From assembly GCA_022822725.1 (NCBI GenBank), contig JAJEAN010000007.1, forward strand, positions 445,435-509,434: 64,000 bases of DNA, read 5' to 3'. Of the stretch, positions 8,887-17,012 are shown one piece after another. This DNA is from Candidatus Latescibacterota bacterium. Its GTDB lineage: Bacteria; JAAXHH01. A program made the translations under genes and the position numbers. A model generated the notes under the pieces. That model searched no databases and was not told the origin of the DNA. It worked only from the letters and a program-made list of their open reading frames with translations. The stretch's first letter is position 1. Every line of letters starts with the position of its first letter.

Positions 8887-10689
8887 ATGGATTGGGATCT
8901 AGCTTCTTACTTCCCGGCTTCCGACGGTCCGGAGATGCGCCGTTTCAAGGCTGACCTGCGGGCCGACCTGGACGCTTTGCTGTCCGAAGCCTCGGACACG
9001 GCGCCGCTGGAACCGGATAACCAGGAAGCCTGGGAGCGTATCGTGCTCTCCTTCGAGGACGTCGTTACCCGGTTGCGGCACCTGGGCTCCTATATTTCCT
9101 GCATAACCTCCGCCGACGCGAACAACGAGGATTTCGCTGCTGAAGAAGGCGCGTTGAGCCTGCTGGACGCCCAGATGTCCAAGGTCCTCGTGGAACTGCA
9201 GCGGGGGTTCAAGTCCCCATCCGACGACGTTTTCGACGCCTTCACTTCCCGTCCAGCCCTGCGGGACGCCCGGTACCGTATCTCGCGCATCCGGGAGCAG
9301 TCCCGGTATACCATGTCCACGGAGAAAGAGCACCTTACGTCGGACCTGGGCGTAGACGGCATCGAGGCCTGGGGACGTCTATACGACCGGATGTCGGGCA
9401 AGCTGACCTTCGAGATGGCCTATCCGGACGGACGGCGGGAACAGGTGCCCATGTCGCAGCGCCGCGCCCTGATGGAACACCCCGACCGCCGCGTGCGCCG
9501 CGCCGCCTTCGAGGGGGGTAACGAGACCTGGGCGTCCATCGAGACCGTGCCCGCGGCCGCGTTGAACGCCATCGGCGGCACGCGGCTGACCCTGTACCGC
9601 CATCGCGGCGTGGACCACTATCTCGACCGGGCCCTCTTCCAGGCGGCGATCTCGCGCGAAACGCTGGACGTCATGTTCGAGGCCGTCTTTTCGGAGATCG
9701 ACACCGCCCGAAACATCCTGGCGTACAAGGCGCGCCTCATGGGCGGCGATTCCCTGGGTTGGTACGATCTCTCGGCGCCCCTGACAGTACAGGACCAGGA
9801 CGAACCGTCCTGGGAAGATGCCAGGACCCTGGTGCACCGGGCCTTTGCGGCCGGATATCCGGCCCTGTCGGACTACACCACCGAGGCTTTCAAGAAGAAG
9901 TGGATCGACTGGTCGCCCCGGCCCGGCAAGCGTCCCGGCGCGTTCTGCACGGGCTCCCCCCTGACGAAAGAGTCCCGTGTCTACATGACCTACAACGACA
10001 ACATGGGCGACGTGCTGACGCTCGCTCACGAGCTGGGACACGCCTTCCACGGCCACCTGATGCGGACGGAACGCACGTTGAACCGCGCCTATCCCATGAC
10101 CCTGGCCGAATCGGCCTCCACTTTCGGCGAGATGCTGCTCATGCGCGGGTTGATGGAGGAGCCGGGTATCAGCGCAGAGACCAGGGCCTTCCTGCTGAAC
10201 CTGGAGGCCAGCGACGGCGCCACCTATCTGCTGGACATCCCGGTGCGCTTCGAATTCGAGAAGGCCTTCCATGAAGAACGGGCGGCCGGAGAAGTCGGCG
10301 TGGGCCGGCTGAAGGATCTGATGGTCGAAACGCAGCGCCGCGTGTTGGGGGACGTGCTGGATCCCGAAGGCGGCGACCCCTATTTCTGGGCGTCCAAGCT
10401 CCATTTCTACATCACGGGCACCACGTTCTATAATTTCCCCTATACCTTCGGCTATCTGCTCAGCCGGGGTCTCTTTGCCCAGTTCGAGCAGGAAGGCCCG
10501 GATTTCCTGCCGAGATACGAGCAGTACCTGAAGCTGACCGGTAGCGATACGGCGGAGAACGTAGTCCGGCAAAGTACGGGTCTCGAGCTAACGGATCCCG
10601 CGTTCTGGTCCGGCGCCATACGCGGGTTGGAGGGCGTGCTGGACCGGCTCAAGGCCAGCGTGGCCGAAAGCCGGGCCGCGCTCAACTGA
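8887..10689 (+). CDS. pepF: Oligoendopeptidase F family M3 metallopeptidase
   Basis: A 600-residue zinc metallopeptidase of family M3B that cuts short peptides in the cytoplasm. The zinc motif HELGH is at residues 381-385 (LAHELGHAFHGHL), with the third ligand expected in AESASTFGEMLL about 28 residues later. The N-terminal alpha-helical half and the C-terminal YLLSRGLFAQ segment are typical, and the length is normal for PepF. It follows the D-aminoacylase by 21 bases, suggesting the same operon. Role: breaking down imported oligopeptides to amino acids. Confidence 0.9.
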   Translation: MDWDLASYFPASDGPEMRRFKADLRADLDALLSEASDTAPLEPDNQEAWERIVLSFEDVVTRLRHLGSYISCITSADANNEDFAAEEGALSLLDAQMSKVLVELQRGFKSPSDDVFDAFTSRPALRDARYRISRIREQSRYTMSTEKEHLTSDLGVDGIEAWGRLYDRMSGKLTFEMAYPDGRREQVPMSQRRALMEHPDRRVRRAAFEGGNETWASIETVPAAALNAIGGTRLTLYRHRGVDHYLDRALFQAAISRETLDVMFEAVFSEIDTARNILAYKARLMGGDSLGWYDLSAPLTVQDQDEPSWEDARTLVHRAFAAGYPALSDYTTEAFKKKWIDWSPRPGKRPGAFCTGSPLTKESRVYMTYNDNMGDVLTLAHELGHAFHGHLMRTERTLNRAYPMTLAESASTFGEMLLMRGLMEEPGISAETRAFLLNLEASDGATYLLDIPVRFEFEKAFHEERAAGEVGVGRLKDLMVETQRRVLGDVLDPEGGDPYFWASKLHFYITGTTFYNFPYTFGYLLSRGLFAQFEQEGPDFLPRYEQYLKLTGSDTAENVVRQSTGLELTDPAFWSGAIRGLEGVLDRLKASVAESRAALN

Positions 10690-10709
10690 ACGAACCACCC
10701 GGTTGGCGC

Positions 10710-10753
10710 TGGATGGACGCGAAGCGGGCAAAGGTGGATGGACGCGAAGCGGG
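10710..10753. repeat. 25-bp tandem duplication after the peptidase gene
   Basis: A 19-bp segment, TGGATGGACGCGAAGCGGG, occurs exactly twice, at 10710-10728 and 10735-10753, giving a 25-bp period. The pair sits 20 bases after the PepF stop codon, in the short gap before the Nudix gene. Confidence 0.85.
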
Positions 10754-10780
10754 AAACAACGGTTTGACGAGGAGCGAGCG

Positions 10781-11530
10781 ATGAAGGCCATCGAGGGGGA
10801 GCGCAACCGTTTCCACGGCGTGGAAGTCGGTTCGGACGCCTTGCCCGACACGGCGGACGGATTCAAGGAGCGCCTGGCCCATTCTATCCGTATCTGGAAG
10901 GAAGAGGAATTGCAGGTCGCCTGGTTCGAAGTCCCCCTGTCCCGCGCCTTTCTCATCCCCGCGCTGGTGGACGCGGGCAGCGTTTTTCATCACAGTACCA
11001 CAGACTACCTGATGCTGACGCTCCGCCTTGCCGATGACGCCTTCGTACCGCTCTACGCGACCCATTACATCGGCGCCGGCGGCGTGGTGATCAACGAGAA
11101 GAACGAACTGCTCGTGGTCTGTGAGCGGTTCCGGGGTGGACGCGCACCGTACTACAAGCTGCCCGGCGGGGCATTGCTGCCCGAGGAACACCTGGCCGAG
11201 GGCGTCGTCCGGGAGGTATTCGAGGAAACCGGCGTGCCAACCCGTTTCGACGGCCTTGTCTGCTTCCGGCACTGGCACGGTTACCGGTACGACAAGTCCG
11301 ATATCTACTTCGTCTGCCGGCTGAGGCCGCTTCACCAGATTATCAAAATGCAGGCCACGGAGATCGAAGAGTGTTTCTGGATGCCCGTGGAGACCTACAT
11401 GGGCTCGGAGAACGTCAGCCAGTTCAACAAGCTCATCGTCAAGGCCGCGGTGGAGAACCAGGGCCTGAAGGAAACCTGGGTCGACGGCTACGGGGACCCG
11501 GACCGATACGAGTTCTTCATGCCGGAGTAG
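10781..11530 (+). CDS. NUDT6-like Nudix hydrolase with N-terminal pre-Nudix domain
   Basis: A 249-residue protein. Residues about 1-95 form a domain (NRFHGVEVGSD, LQVAWFEVPLS) resembling the pre-Nudix region of eukaryotic NUDT6 and plant NUDT proteins; the C-terminal half has a perfect Nudix box, G-x5-E-x7-REVFEETGV, at about 131-152. Such enzymes hydrolyse nucleoside diphosphates linked to another moiety, such as NADH or ADP-ribose. ATG 10781 is chosen over an upstream in-frame ATG at 10703 because GAGGAG lies just before it and the upstream codons lie in a tandem repeat. It sits between PepF and a sulfatase-fold gene; no functional link to them is evident. Confidence 0.85.
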   Translation: MKAIEGERNRFHGVEVGSDALPDTADGFKERLAHSIRIWKEEELQVAWFEVPLSRAFLIPALVDAGSVFHHSTTDYLMLTLRLADDAFVPLYATHYIGAGGVVINEKNELLVVCERFRGGRAPYYKLPGGALLPEEHLAEGVVREVFEETGVPTRFDGLVCFRHWHGYRYDKSDIYFVCRLRPLHQIIKMQATEIEECFWMPVETYMGSENVSQFNKLIVKAAVENQGLKETWVDGYGDPDRYEFFMPE

Positions 11531-11587
11531 TACGCTGAATTAACACAATAAACCGGTAAGATAACCTATATATGCGAGGACCAACCC

Positions 11588-12994
11588 ATGGCTAAAACGC
11601 GCCGGCGACGCAAGAAACTCCCCAATATCGTACTGTTGGGTGTGGATTCCCTGCTGGCCGATCATATGAGCTGTTACGGCTATCATCGGCAGACCACGCC
11701 CCACATCGACCGGTTCGCCGAGGGCGGCGCGCTGTTCGAGAAGACCTACAGCGCCCATATACCCACGACCAGCGCCTATGCGTCCATGCTGACCGGCCTG
11801 GATGCTTTCGGCACCCAGGTTGTGGCCTTGCGGCACAAGGGCGGGCTTCGGGAGGACGTGCAGACGCTGCCCGAGATCCTGCGGGAGCATGGATACGCGA
11901 CTACCTGCGTGGGGTTTACCGGGAACCCGTCGTCCCGGGGGTTCGACAAGTACATCGACTATCCGAGCTGGGGGAGCTGGAACGAAGGGCGCAGCCCCAA
12001 GGCGCAGAATCTGAACGACGTGGCCATCCCGGAATTGGACAGACTGGCAAAGCGACGCGGACCGTTCTTCCTGTTTCTCCGTCACATGGACCCTCACGCG
12101 CCGTACCTGCCGCCCGAACCCTACGAACGCATGTTCTATCACGGCGACGAGTGCGACCCGAAGAACCGGTCCATGGACCCGGTCATGGCGTTCAAGCCCT
12201 TTTGTGACTTCTTCAAGTCCTGGATGCCACCGGGCATCACCGACAAGGACTACGTGATCGCCCAGTACGACGGCGCCGTGGCGTACATGGACGCCTGCAT
12301 CCAGACGATCTTCAACGCCCTCGAAGCCCATGGCATCATGGACGAGACGATCGTGATCCTCAACGGGGACCACGGCGAGACGCTCTACGACCACGAATGC
12401 TGGTTCGACCACCACGGTCTCTACGACGTGACGCTCCACGTGCCGCTTATCATCCGGTATCCGGGCAGGATCCCCGCGGGCAGCCGTGTCAGCGGGTACA
12501 ACCAGCACAAGGACCTCGTTCCCACCATCATGGACCTGGCCGAAATCGAGACCGGGATCGATTTCGACGGCGACAGCCTGATGTCGCTGGTCGACGGCAC
12601 GGTTTCGTCCTTCGACAGTGAGTTCTACATCACCGAGTGCACCTGGATGCGCAAGCACGGCTGGCGCACGCCGCAGTGGAAGCTCATGGTCGCCCTGGAA
12701 CCGGATTTCCACTTCAAGCCGCCGGTCGAACTGTACAACCTGGTGGAAGACCCGGACGAGAACAACAACCTGGCCGAGGAACTCCCGGAGGTGGTCAACC
12801 TGCTTAAGCGGCGGATGAACAGTTGGATTCGTAAGCGGGTGAAGGAGACCGGCAAGCGCAATCCCATGCTCACCCAGGGAGACTGGCACGGACACGAGGG
12901 CGTGGGCGCCTTCAAGTCCTCGCAGCAGGCCTACGACACGATGCACATCGGCGACCCCAACCAGGCCGCCAGTCTGCAGGCGCGGAGCAGGTGA
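11588..12994 (+). CDS. Sulfatase-fold hydrolase lacking the formylglycine cysteine
   Basis: A 468-residue member of the alkaline phosphatase/sulfatase superfamily. Metal-binding elements are clear: GVDS near residue 20 and NGDHGETLYDH near 258. The nucleophile motif is altered: where sulfatases have C-x-P-x-R-x4-TG, this protein has IPTTSAYASMLTG, placing T60 at the cysteine, S62 at the proline and Y64 at the arginine. It therefore should not be matured to formylglycine; a Thr nucleophile as in phosphodiesterase or phosphonate hydrolase relatives is possible. The basic N-terminus (KTRRRRKK) is not a signal peptide, suggesting a cytoplasmic enzyme. A phospho- or phosphono-ester may be the substrate. 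Calling it a sulfatase by function would be unsafe. Confidence 0.75.
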   Translation: MAKTRRRRKKLPNIVLLGVDSLLADHMSCYGYHRQTTPHIDRFAEGGALFEKTYSAHIPTTSAYASMLTGLDAFGTQVVALRHKGGLREDVQTLPEILREHGYATTCVGFTGNPSSRGFDKYIDYPSWGSWNEGRSPKAQNLNDVAIPELDRLAKRRGPFFLFLRHMDPHAPYLPPEPYERMFYHGDECDPKNRSMDPVMAFKPFCDFFKSWMPPGITDKDYVIAQYDGAVAYMDACIQTIFNALEAHGIMDETIVILNGDHGETLYDHECWFDHHGLYDVTLHVPLIIRYPGRIPAGSRVSGYNQHKDLVPTIMDLAEIETGIDFDGDSLMSLVDGTVSSFDSEFYITECTWMRKHGWRTPQWKLMVALEPDFHFKPPVELYNLVEDPDENNNLAEELPEVVNLLKRRMNSWIRKRVKETGKRNPMLTQGDWHGHEGVGAFKSSQQAYDTMHIGDPNQAASLQARSR

Positions 12995-13155
12995 TGGATG
13001 CCACGTCGTACCGTACAGCGTCGTGTCGCGGCGAGCAGTTTGGAAGGCGTTTTCTGGATGGGGAATCTGGTTGTATCTTTTACGCAAGTAGCTGATAAAT
13101 ATAGGTTAATTCGCGTAACACATAAGGCGAAGCACCTTAAAAGGAGCGTTCGAAG

Positions 13156-14151
13156 ATGGGTTTGAATATCGCGGTGGTGGGCATGGGCGGTATTGGCAAT
13201 AACCATGCCCGAAACTACCAGGCACATGAAGCGTGCACGATCGTGGCGGTTTGCGATGCCCTGAAGGACAAGGCCGACCAGGCGGCGCAGACCTACGGCT
13301 GTCAGGCTTTTTACAGCGTCGGCGACCTGCTGAACAGCGGCCTGAAGGTGGACGCAGCGAGCGTCTGCACGGCCGGCGTGGAGAACGGTGGGGACCATTA
13401 CGCGCCGACGATGGAATTGCTGGGCGGCGGCATCCCCGTACTGGGTGAGAAACCCATTTCCAACGAGATCCCGAAGGCCAGGGAGATGGTCGCGCTGGCG
13501 CGGGAAAGGGGCATTCGCTACGGGATCAACCTCAACCACCGCTTCACCCCGGCCGCGCTGCGGGCGAAGGAGTGGGTCGAGGCCGGCCGGCTGGGCGAGC
13601 TGAACATCATCAACATGACGATGTGGATCAACAACCCCAACGAGAGTTCGCCCCATTTCCACATGCGGGCGCTTCATCCCCATTCCATCGACGTGATGCG
13701 GTATTTTTGCGGCGACGTGGAGAAGGTCCAGGCCTTCTTCAAGAAGGGCCGTGGACGGAAGATCTGGTCCAACGTGCAGGTCAACATGCTGTTCGAAAAC
13801 GGCGTGGTGGGCCACCTGACGGGGAGTTATGACGCCGGGGGAAGCTATGGGCTGGAGACCTGCGAGGTCGTGGGATCGGACGCCCGTTTCGTCATACGGG
13901 AAGCCTGCGAGCAGCTGGAGTTCTACCCCCGGCATTCCAGGGAAGTGGAGACCTATCAATACCTGGGCGGCATGATGGGGTTTTCCGAGACGTTCGAATC
14001 GCGGATCTCCCGCTGGGTCGAGCAGAACCTGGAAGGCGCGGCGCCTGGAGATATCGACGCCAAGGCCGAGGACGCCCTGCGCGCCCAGTTGATCATCGAG
14101 GCCGCCATCGAATCCTGGGACACGGATACGGTGGTGACGGTGCAGTATTAA
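13156..14151 (+). CDS. Gfo/Idh/MocA family NAD(P)-dependent oxidoreductase
   Basis: A 331-residue two-domain dehydrogenase. The N-terminal Rossmann fold has VVGMGGIGNNHARN (7-20) and the family's GEKPIS motif (E98-K99-P100). The C-terminal alpha/beta domain contains MRALHPHSIDVMRYF with the likely catalytic histidine. Members oxidise or reduce hydroxyls of sugars, inositols or sugar acids. A strong AAGGAGCG ribosome binding site precedes ATG 13156. It opens a plus-strand set with an epimerase (81 bases later) and a galactonate-dehydratase-like enzyme, a coherent sugar oxidation route: dehydrogenase, isomerase, dehydratase. Confidence 0.88.
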   Translation: MGLNIAVVGMGGIGNNHARNYQAHEACTIVAVCDALKDKADQAAQTYGCQAFYSVGDLLNSGLKVDAASVCTAGVENGGDHYAPTMELLGGGIPVLGEKPISNEIPKAREMVALARERGIRYGINLNHRFTPAALRAKEWVEAGRLGELNIINMTMWINNPNESSPHFHMRALHPHSIDVMRYFCGDVEKVQAFFKKGRGRKIWSNVQVNMLFENGVVGHLTGSYDAGGSYGLETCEVVGSDARFVIREACEQLEFYPRHSREVETYQYLGGMMGFSETFESRISRWVEQNLEGAAPGDIDAKAEDALRAQLIIEAAIESWDTDTVVTVQY

Positions 14152-14231
14152 CGGATCTGAACGAAGCGGAACGGAAGCAACCGACCCGAAAAGTGGGATC
14201 AATAGTGTTTATTGAAGACTAAGGAGAAACC

Positions 14232-15029
14232 ATGAAGCTTGGCGCCAATTCGGTTCTGTTCGGTGGATACGACATGGAAACGGCCTTCAAATACCTGGCC
14301 ATGGCCGGGTACGACGGTATTGAAGTGTCCGCGATCAACGGCATGAGCGAACATCTCGTCCTGTCGGACTGGCGATCCATCGCACCGGAAATCAAGCGAT
14401 TGTCGCGGGAGTACGGCCTGGAACTGCTGGCCATGGAGCAGCCGTCGCAGGACGAGGAGATCATGGAGTCCGCTTTTCAGGCCGCGGCCGAGACCGGCAT
14501 CCCGATCATCAACTGCGGACCCGGCGGCACGTCCGGCGACGAAGAAAGCCTCCAGGCGTCCATCGACGCCCTCGGCAGCCTGGCGGACAGGGCGGAACAC
14601 TATGGCGTCGTGCTGTGCGTGAAGGCTCACGTGGGCGCCAGCATCGACGATACACCGACGACGCTGCGGGCCATGGAGGCCATTTCATCGCCCGCATTCG
14701 GGATCGACATGGATCCTTCCCACATCCACCGCGCGGACGAGAATCCCGTGGACGCCATCAAGGCCGTGCTCTCCCGCGTACGCCACGTCCATATCCGCGA
14801 CTGCAAGGGCCGGCAGGCCGGTCCCGGCGCGCCGGAGGACCAGGCCAACGGGCGGGGCGACATCGACCTGGTAGGATATATCCGCGCGCTGCACGAGGGC
14901 GGCTACGACGGGCCGGTCAACCTCGAGGTCATCGGGGCAAAGGAGTATACGCTGGAGCAGTGCTGCGTGATCGCCGCGGAGACCCGGGGACACATGCAGG
15001 CGTGCCTGCAGGCGTGCGGAGCGCGGTAA
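14232..15029 (+). CDS. Xylose-isomerase-like TIM-barrel sugar epimerase/isomerase
   Basis: A 265-residue single TIM barrel of the AP-endonuclease-2/xylose isomerase-like family. Conserved elements include the KLGANSVLFGGYDMETAFK opening, GYDGIEVSA, GIDMDPSHIHRADENP and HVHIRDCKG near 180-188, which carry the metal ligands. Such enzymes interconvert keto sugars or epimerise sugar-derived intermediates. AAGGAG lies just before the ATG. It is 80 bases after the Gfo/Idh/MocA gene and 35 bases before the dehydratase gene. It is paralogous in fold to the minus-strand gene at 16236. Confidence 0.85.
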   Translation: MKLGANSVLFGGYDMETAFKYLAMAGYDGIEVSAINGMSEHLVLSDWRSIAPEIKRLSREYGLELLAMEQPSQDEEIMESAFQAAAETGIPIINCGPGGTSGDEESLQASIDALGSLADRAEHYGVVLCVKAHVGASIDDTPTTLRAMEAISSPAFGIDMDPSHIHRADENPVDAIKAVLSRVRHVHIRDCKGRQAGPGAPEDQANGRGDIDLVGYIRALHEGGYDGPVNLEVIGAKEYTLEQCCVIAAETRGHMQACLQACGAR

Positions 15030-15064
15030 GGGATGAAACGGCAAAAATACAGGAAAGGCACAAC

Positions 15065-16168
15065 ATGAAAATCACCAAGCTGGAGACCTTCCTGGTCAAG
15101 CCCCGCTGGCTCTTTCTCAAGATGCAAACCGACGAGGGCCTGGTCGGACTCGGGGAGCCCATCCTGGAGGGCCGGGCAAAGACCTGCGCCCAGGCCGTGG
15201 CGGAGCTGGAACCCTATCTGATCGGCAAGGACCCGACCCGGGTGGTCCATCACTGGCAGGCCATGTATCGACACGCCTTCTACCGGGGCGGCCCCATTCT
15301 GACCAGTGCGCTCAGCGGGGTGGAGCAGGCGCTCTGGGACCTGTCGGGCAAGGCTCTGGGCGTGCCGGTGTACAAGCTGCTGGGCGGCCCCACGCGGGAC
15401 CGGATCCGTATCTACAAGGGCGGCGGCGATCCGTCAACGATCAAGGACTGGATCACGAAGGGCTTCACCTGCTTCAAGACAGGACCGTACACGGAACGTC
15501 CGTCCCGGATCATCGAGAACAAGGCCTTTATCGACACGGCCGTAAACCGTTTCGCCGAACTGCGGGAAGTCGCCGGTCCGGAAATCGACCTGGCCATCGA
15601 CTTCCACGGCGCCGTCAGCCCCCAGACGGCCAAGGTGCTCATCAAGGAACTCGAACCTTACCAGCCCTTCTTCGTGGAAGAACCCGTCCAGTGCCAGAAC
15701 GTCGACGTACTCGCCGAGATCGCCCGGAGCACCCACCTGCCCATCGCCACGGGAGAGCGCATCTTCACCAAGTGGGGGTTCCGCGAGATCCTGGAGAAGC
15801 AGGCCGCGTCCATCCTGCAGCCGGACCTGTGCCATGCCGGCGGCATCTTCGAGGTGAGACTCATCGCGGGCATGGCCGAGGCCTACTACGGCGGGATCGC
15901 GCCCCACAACCCCCTGGGGCCCATATCTCTGGCCGCGTGCCTGCAGCTGGACGCCTCGATCCCCAATTTCGTCGCCCAGGAGCACACCACGCTGGGCGAG
16001 GGATACCTGAAGAAGCCCTTCGTCTTCAAGGATGGTTTCGTGGAACTGCCCACGGAGCCGGGTCTGGGGATCGAACTGGACGACGATGCCATGGAGGACA
16101 AGATCGACCACGACTGGCGGAACGGCGAGAGCTACCTGGCCGACGACGGATCCGTGGTGGACTGGTAG
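15065..16168 (+). CDS. Galactonate dehydratase-like enolase-superfamily enzyme (DgoD family)
   Basis: A 367-residue acid-sugar dehydratase of the D-galactonate dehydratase type. Signature residues are D179 and H181 (IDFHGAV), E205 (VEEPV), E231 (TGERI) and H281 (APHNPLGPIS); the DFHG and HNPLGP motifs are characteristic of DgoD. The reaction would dehydrate a sugar acid to a 2-keto-3-deoxy acid. ATG 15065 is preceded by AGGAAAGG; a longer open frame upstream overlaps the epimerase gene and is not used. The last nine residues plus stop (ADDGSVVDW) are found again 36 bases downstream (16204-16233). Confidence 0.88.
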   Translation: MKITKLETFLVKPRWLFLKMQTDEGLVGLGEPILEGRAKTCAQAVAELEPYLIGKDPTRVVHHWQAMYRHAFYRGGPILTSALSGVEQALWDLSGKALGVPVYKLLGGPTRDRIRIYKGGGDPSTIKDWITKGFTCFKTGPYTERPSRIIENKAFIDTAVNRFAELREVAGPEIDLAIDFHGAVSPQTAKVLIKELEPYQPFFVEEPVQCQNVDVLAEIARSTHLPIATGERIFTKWGFREILEKQAASILQPDLCHAGGIFEVRLIAGMAEAYYGGIAPHNPLGPISLAACLQLDASIPNFVAQEHTTLGEGYLKKPFVFKDGFVELPTEPGLGIELDDDAMEDKIDHDWRNGESYLADDGSVVDW

Positions 16169-16233
16169 CGCAGTCCGCGCGTCAACGCGAGGCGAGGGAT
16201 TATGCCGATGACGGGTCCGTGGTGGACTGGTAG
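16139..16233. repeat. 30-bp duplicated gene tail including stop codon
   Basis: The terminal 30 bases of the dehydratase gene (16139-16168), coding ADDGSVVDW and TAG, recur at 16204-16233 with only two differences, GAC to GAT and GGA to GGG, both silent. The copy is preceded by a short stretch that again resembles the end of the gene (GGCGAG before it). It ends two bases before the stop of the converging epimerase gene at 16236. Confidence 0.9.
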
Positions 16234-16235
16234 GA

Positions 16236-17012
16236 CTACGGCTGGTAGAGGTCGCGCACCAGCCTGAAGCCTTTCTCAATGGCGGCCAGCGGGTCGGGCA
16301 GCCCCGGGTTCATTTCCAGGCTGACCGGACCGTCGTATACGATGTCGTCGAGGGTGGCCAGCGTACGCGCCAGTACGTCCGGTGTGAGCACCCCGTCGCA
16401 CAGGGCCCAGTGGAGATCGGACACACCGTCGTTGTCGTCGAGGTGGAAATAGCCCAGCCGGTCGCCCGTCGTCGCGACGGCCACGGCAGGATCTTCCTTC
16501 GAAATCTGCGCGTGGCCGATGTCGAAGAGCAGGTACAGGTTGTCGTGCCCCAGTTTCGCGATATAGTCGAGGGTGTCCCGCACCGTGGCCAGGGCCTTTC
16601 CCGGAAAATGCTCGATACACAGCCTGATGCCGTACCCGGCCGCGACGCCGGCGAGGCCGGATACGGATTCCCCATACCGGTTCAGCGTTTCCCCGTCTCC
16701 TTCTTCTCCCGGTAATAGGTAGGCCCGACGAATCCCGGTCTCATGGGCATATTCGAGTGCCCGCCTGGTGTGCTCCACGGCCGCGCCGCGGGCGTCAGGG
16801 TCGGCCGCGTCGAGGGCGGCGCCTTCCGGCATCCCGAAACCCGTTGCCATGCACGCGGGCGTCAGTTCCAGGTCCGAGATCAGGCGGCGGGATTCGGCGG
16901 ACCGGAAATCGAAGGGGCGATGATCGATATGGCGCAGTCCCACCTGGGCGATTCCCGTCAGCACGTCCGCTTCCGTGCCCCCCAGGGCCCAGGTGCAGCA
17001 GGAAATCGTCAT
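16236..17012 (-). CDS. Xylose-isomerase-like TIM-barrel sugar epimerase/isomerase
   Basis: A 258-residue single-domain TIM barrel. Family elements are the MTISCCTWALGG start, HIDHRPFDF, RLCIEHFPGKA, LLFDIGHAQISKEDP with a likely metal-binding Asp/His pair, and GYFHLDDNDG. The protein is expected to isomerise or epimerise a sugar intermediate in the cytoplasm. Its ATG overlaps the stop of the upstream sulfatase gene by four bases (17009-17012), so the pair is translationally coupled. It faces the plus-strand set that contains another epimerase of the same fold; the two sets converge at 16233-16236. Confidence 0.82.
   Translation of the reverse strand: MTISCCTWALGGTEADVLTGIAQVGLRHIDHRPFDFRSAESRRLISDLELTPACMATGFGMPEGAALDAADPDARGAAVEHTRRALEYAHETGIRRAYLLPGEEGDGETLNRYGESVSGLAGVAAGYGIRLCIEHFPGKALATVRDTLDYIAKLGHDNLYLLFDIGHAQISKEDPAVAVATTGDRLGYFHLDDNDGVSDLHWALCDGVLTPDVLARTLATLDDIVYDGPVSLEMNPGLPDPLAAIEKGFRLVRDLYQP

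Noticed and set aside
13075-13115. TTGTAT-N17-GATAAA as promoter of the Gfo/Idh/MocA gene
   Set aside because: Both hexamers are weak matches and several alternatives are as good; not reported as a feature.
14615-15064. N-terminal extension of the DgoD-like gene
   Set aside because: It overlaps the epimerase gene in another frame; ATG 15065 has a good ribosome binding site and matches the family start.
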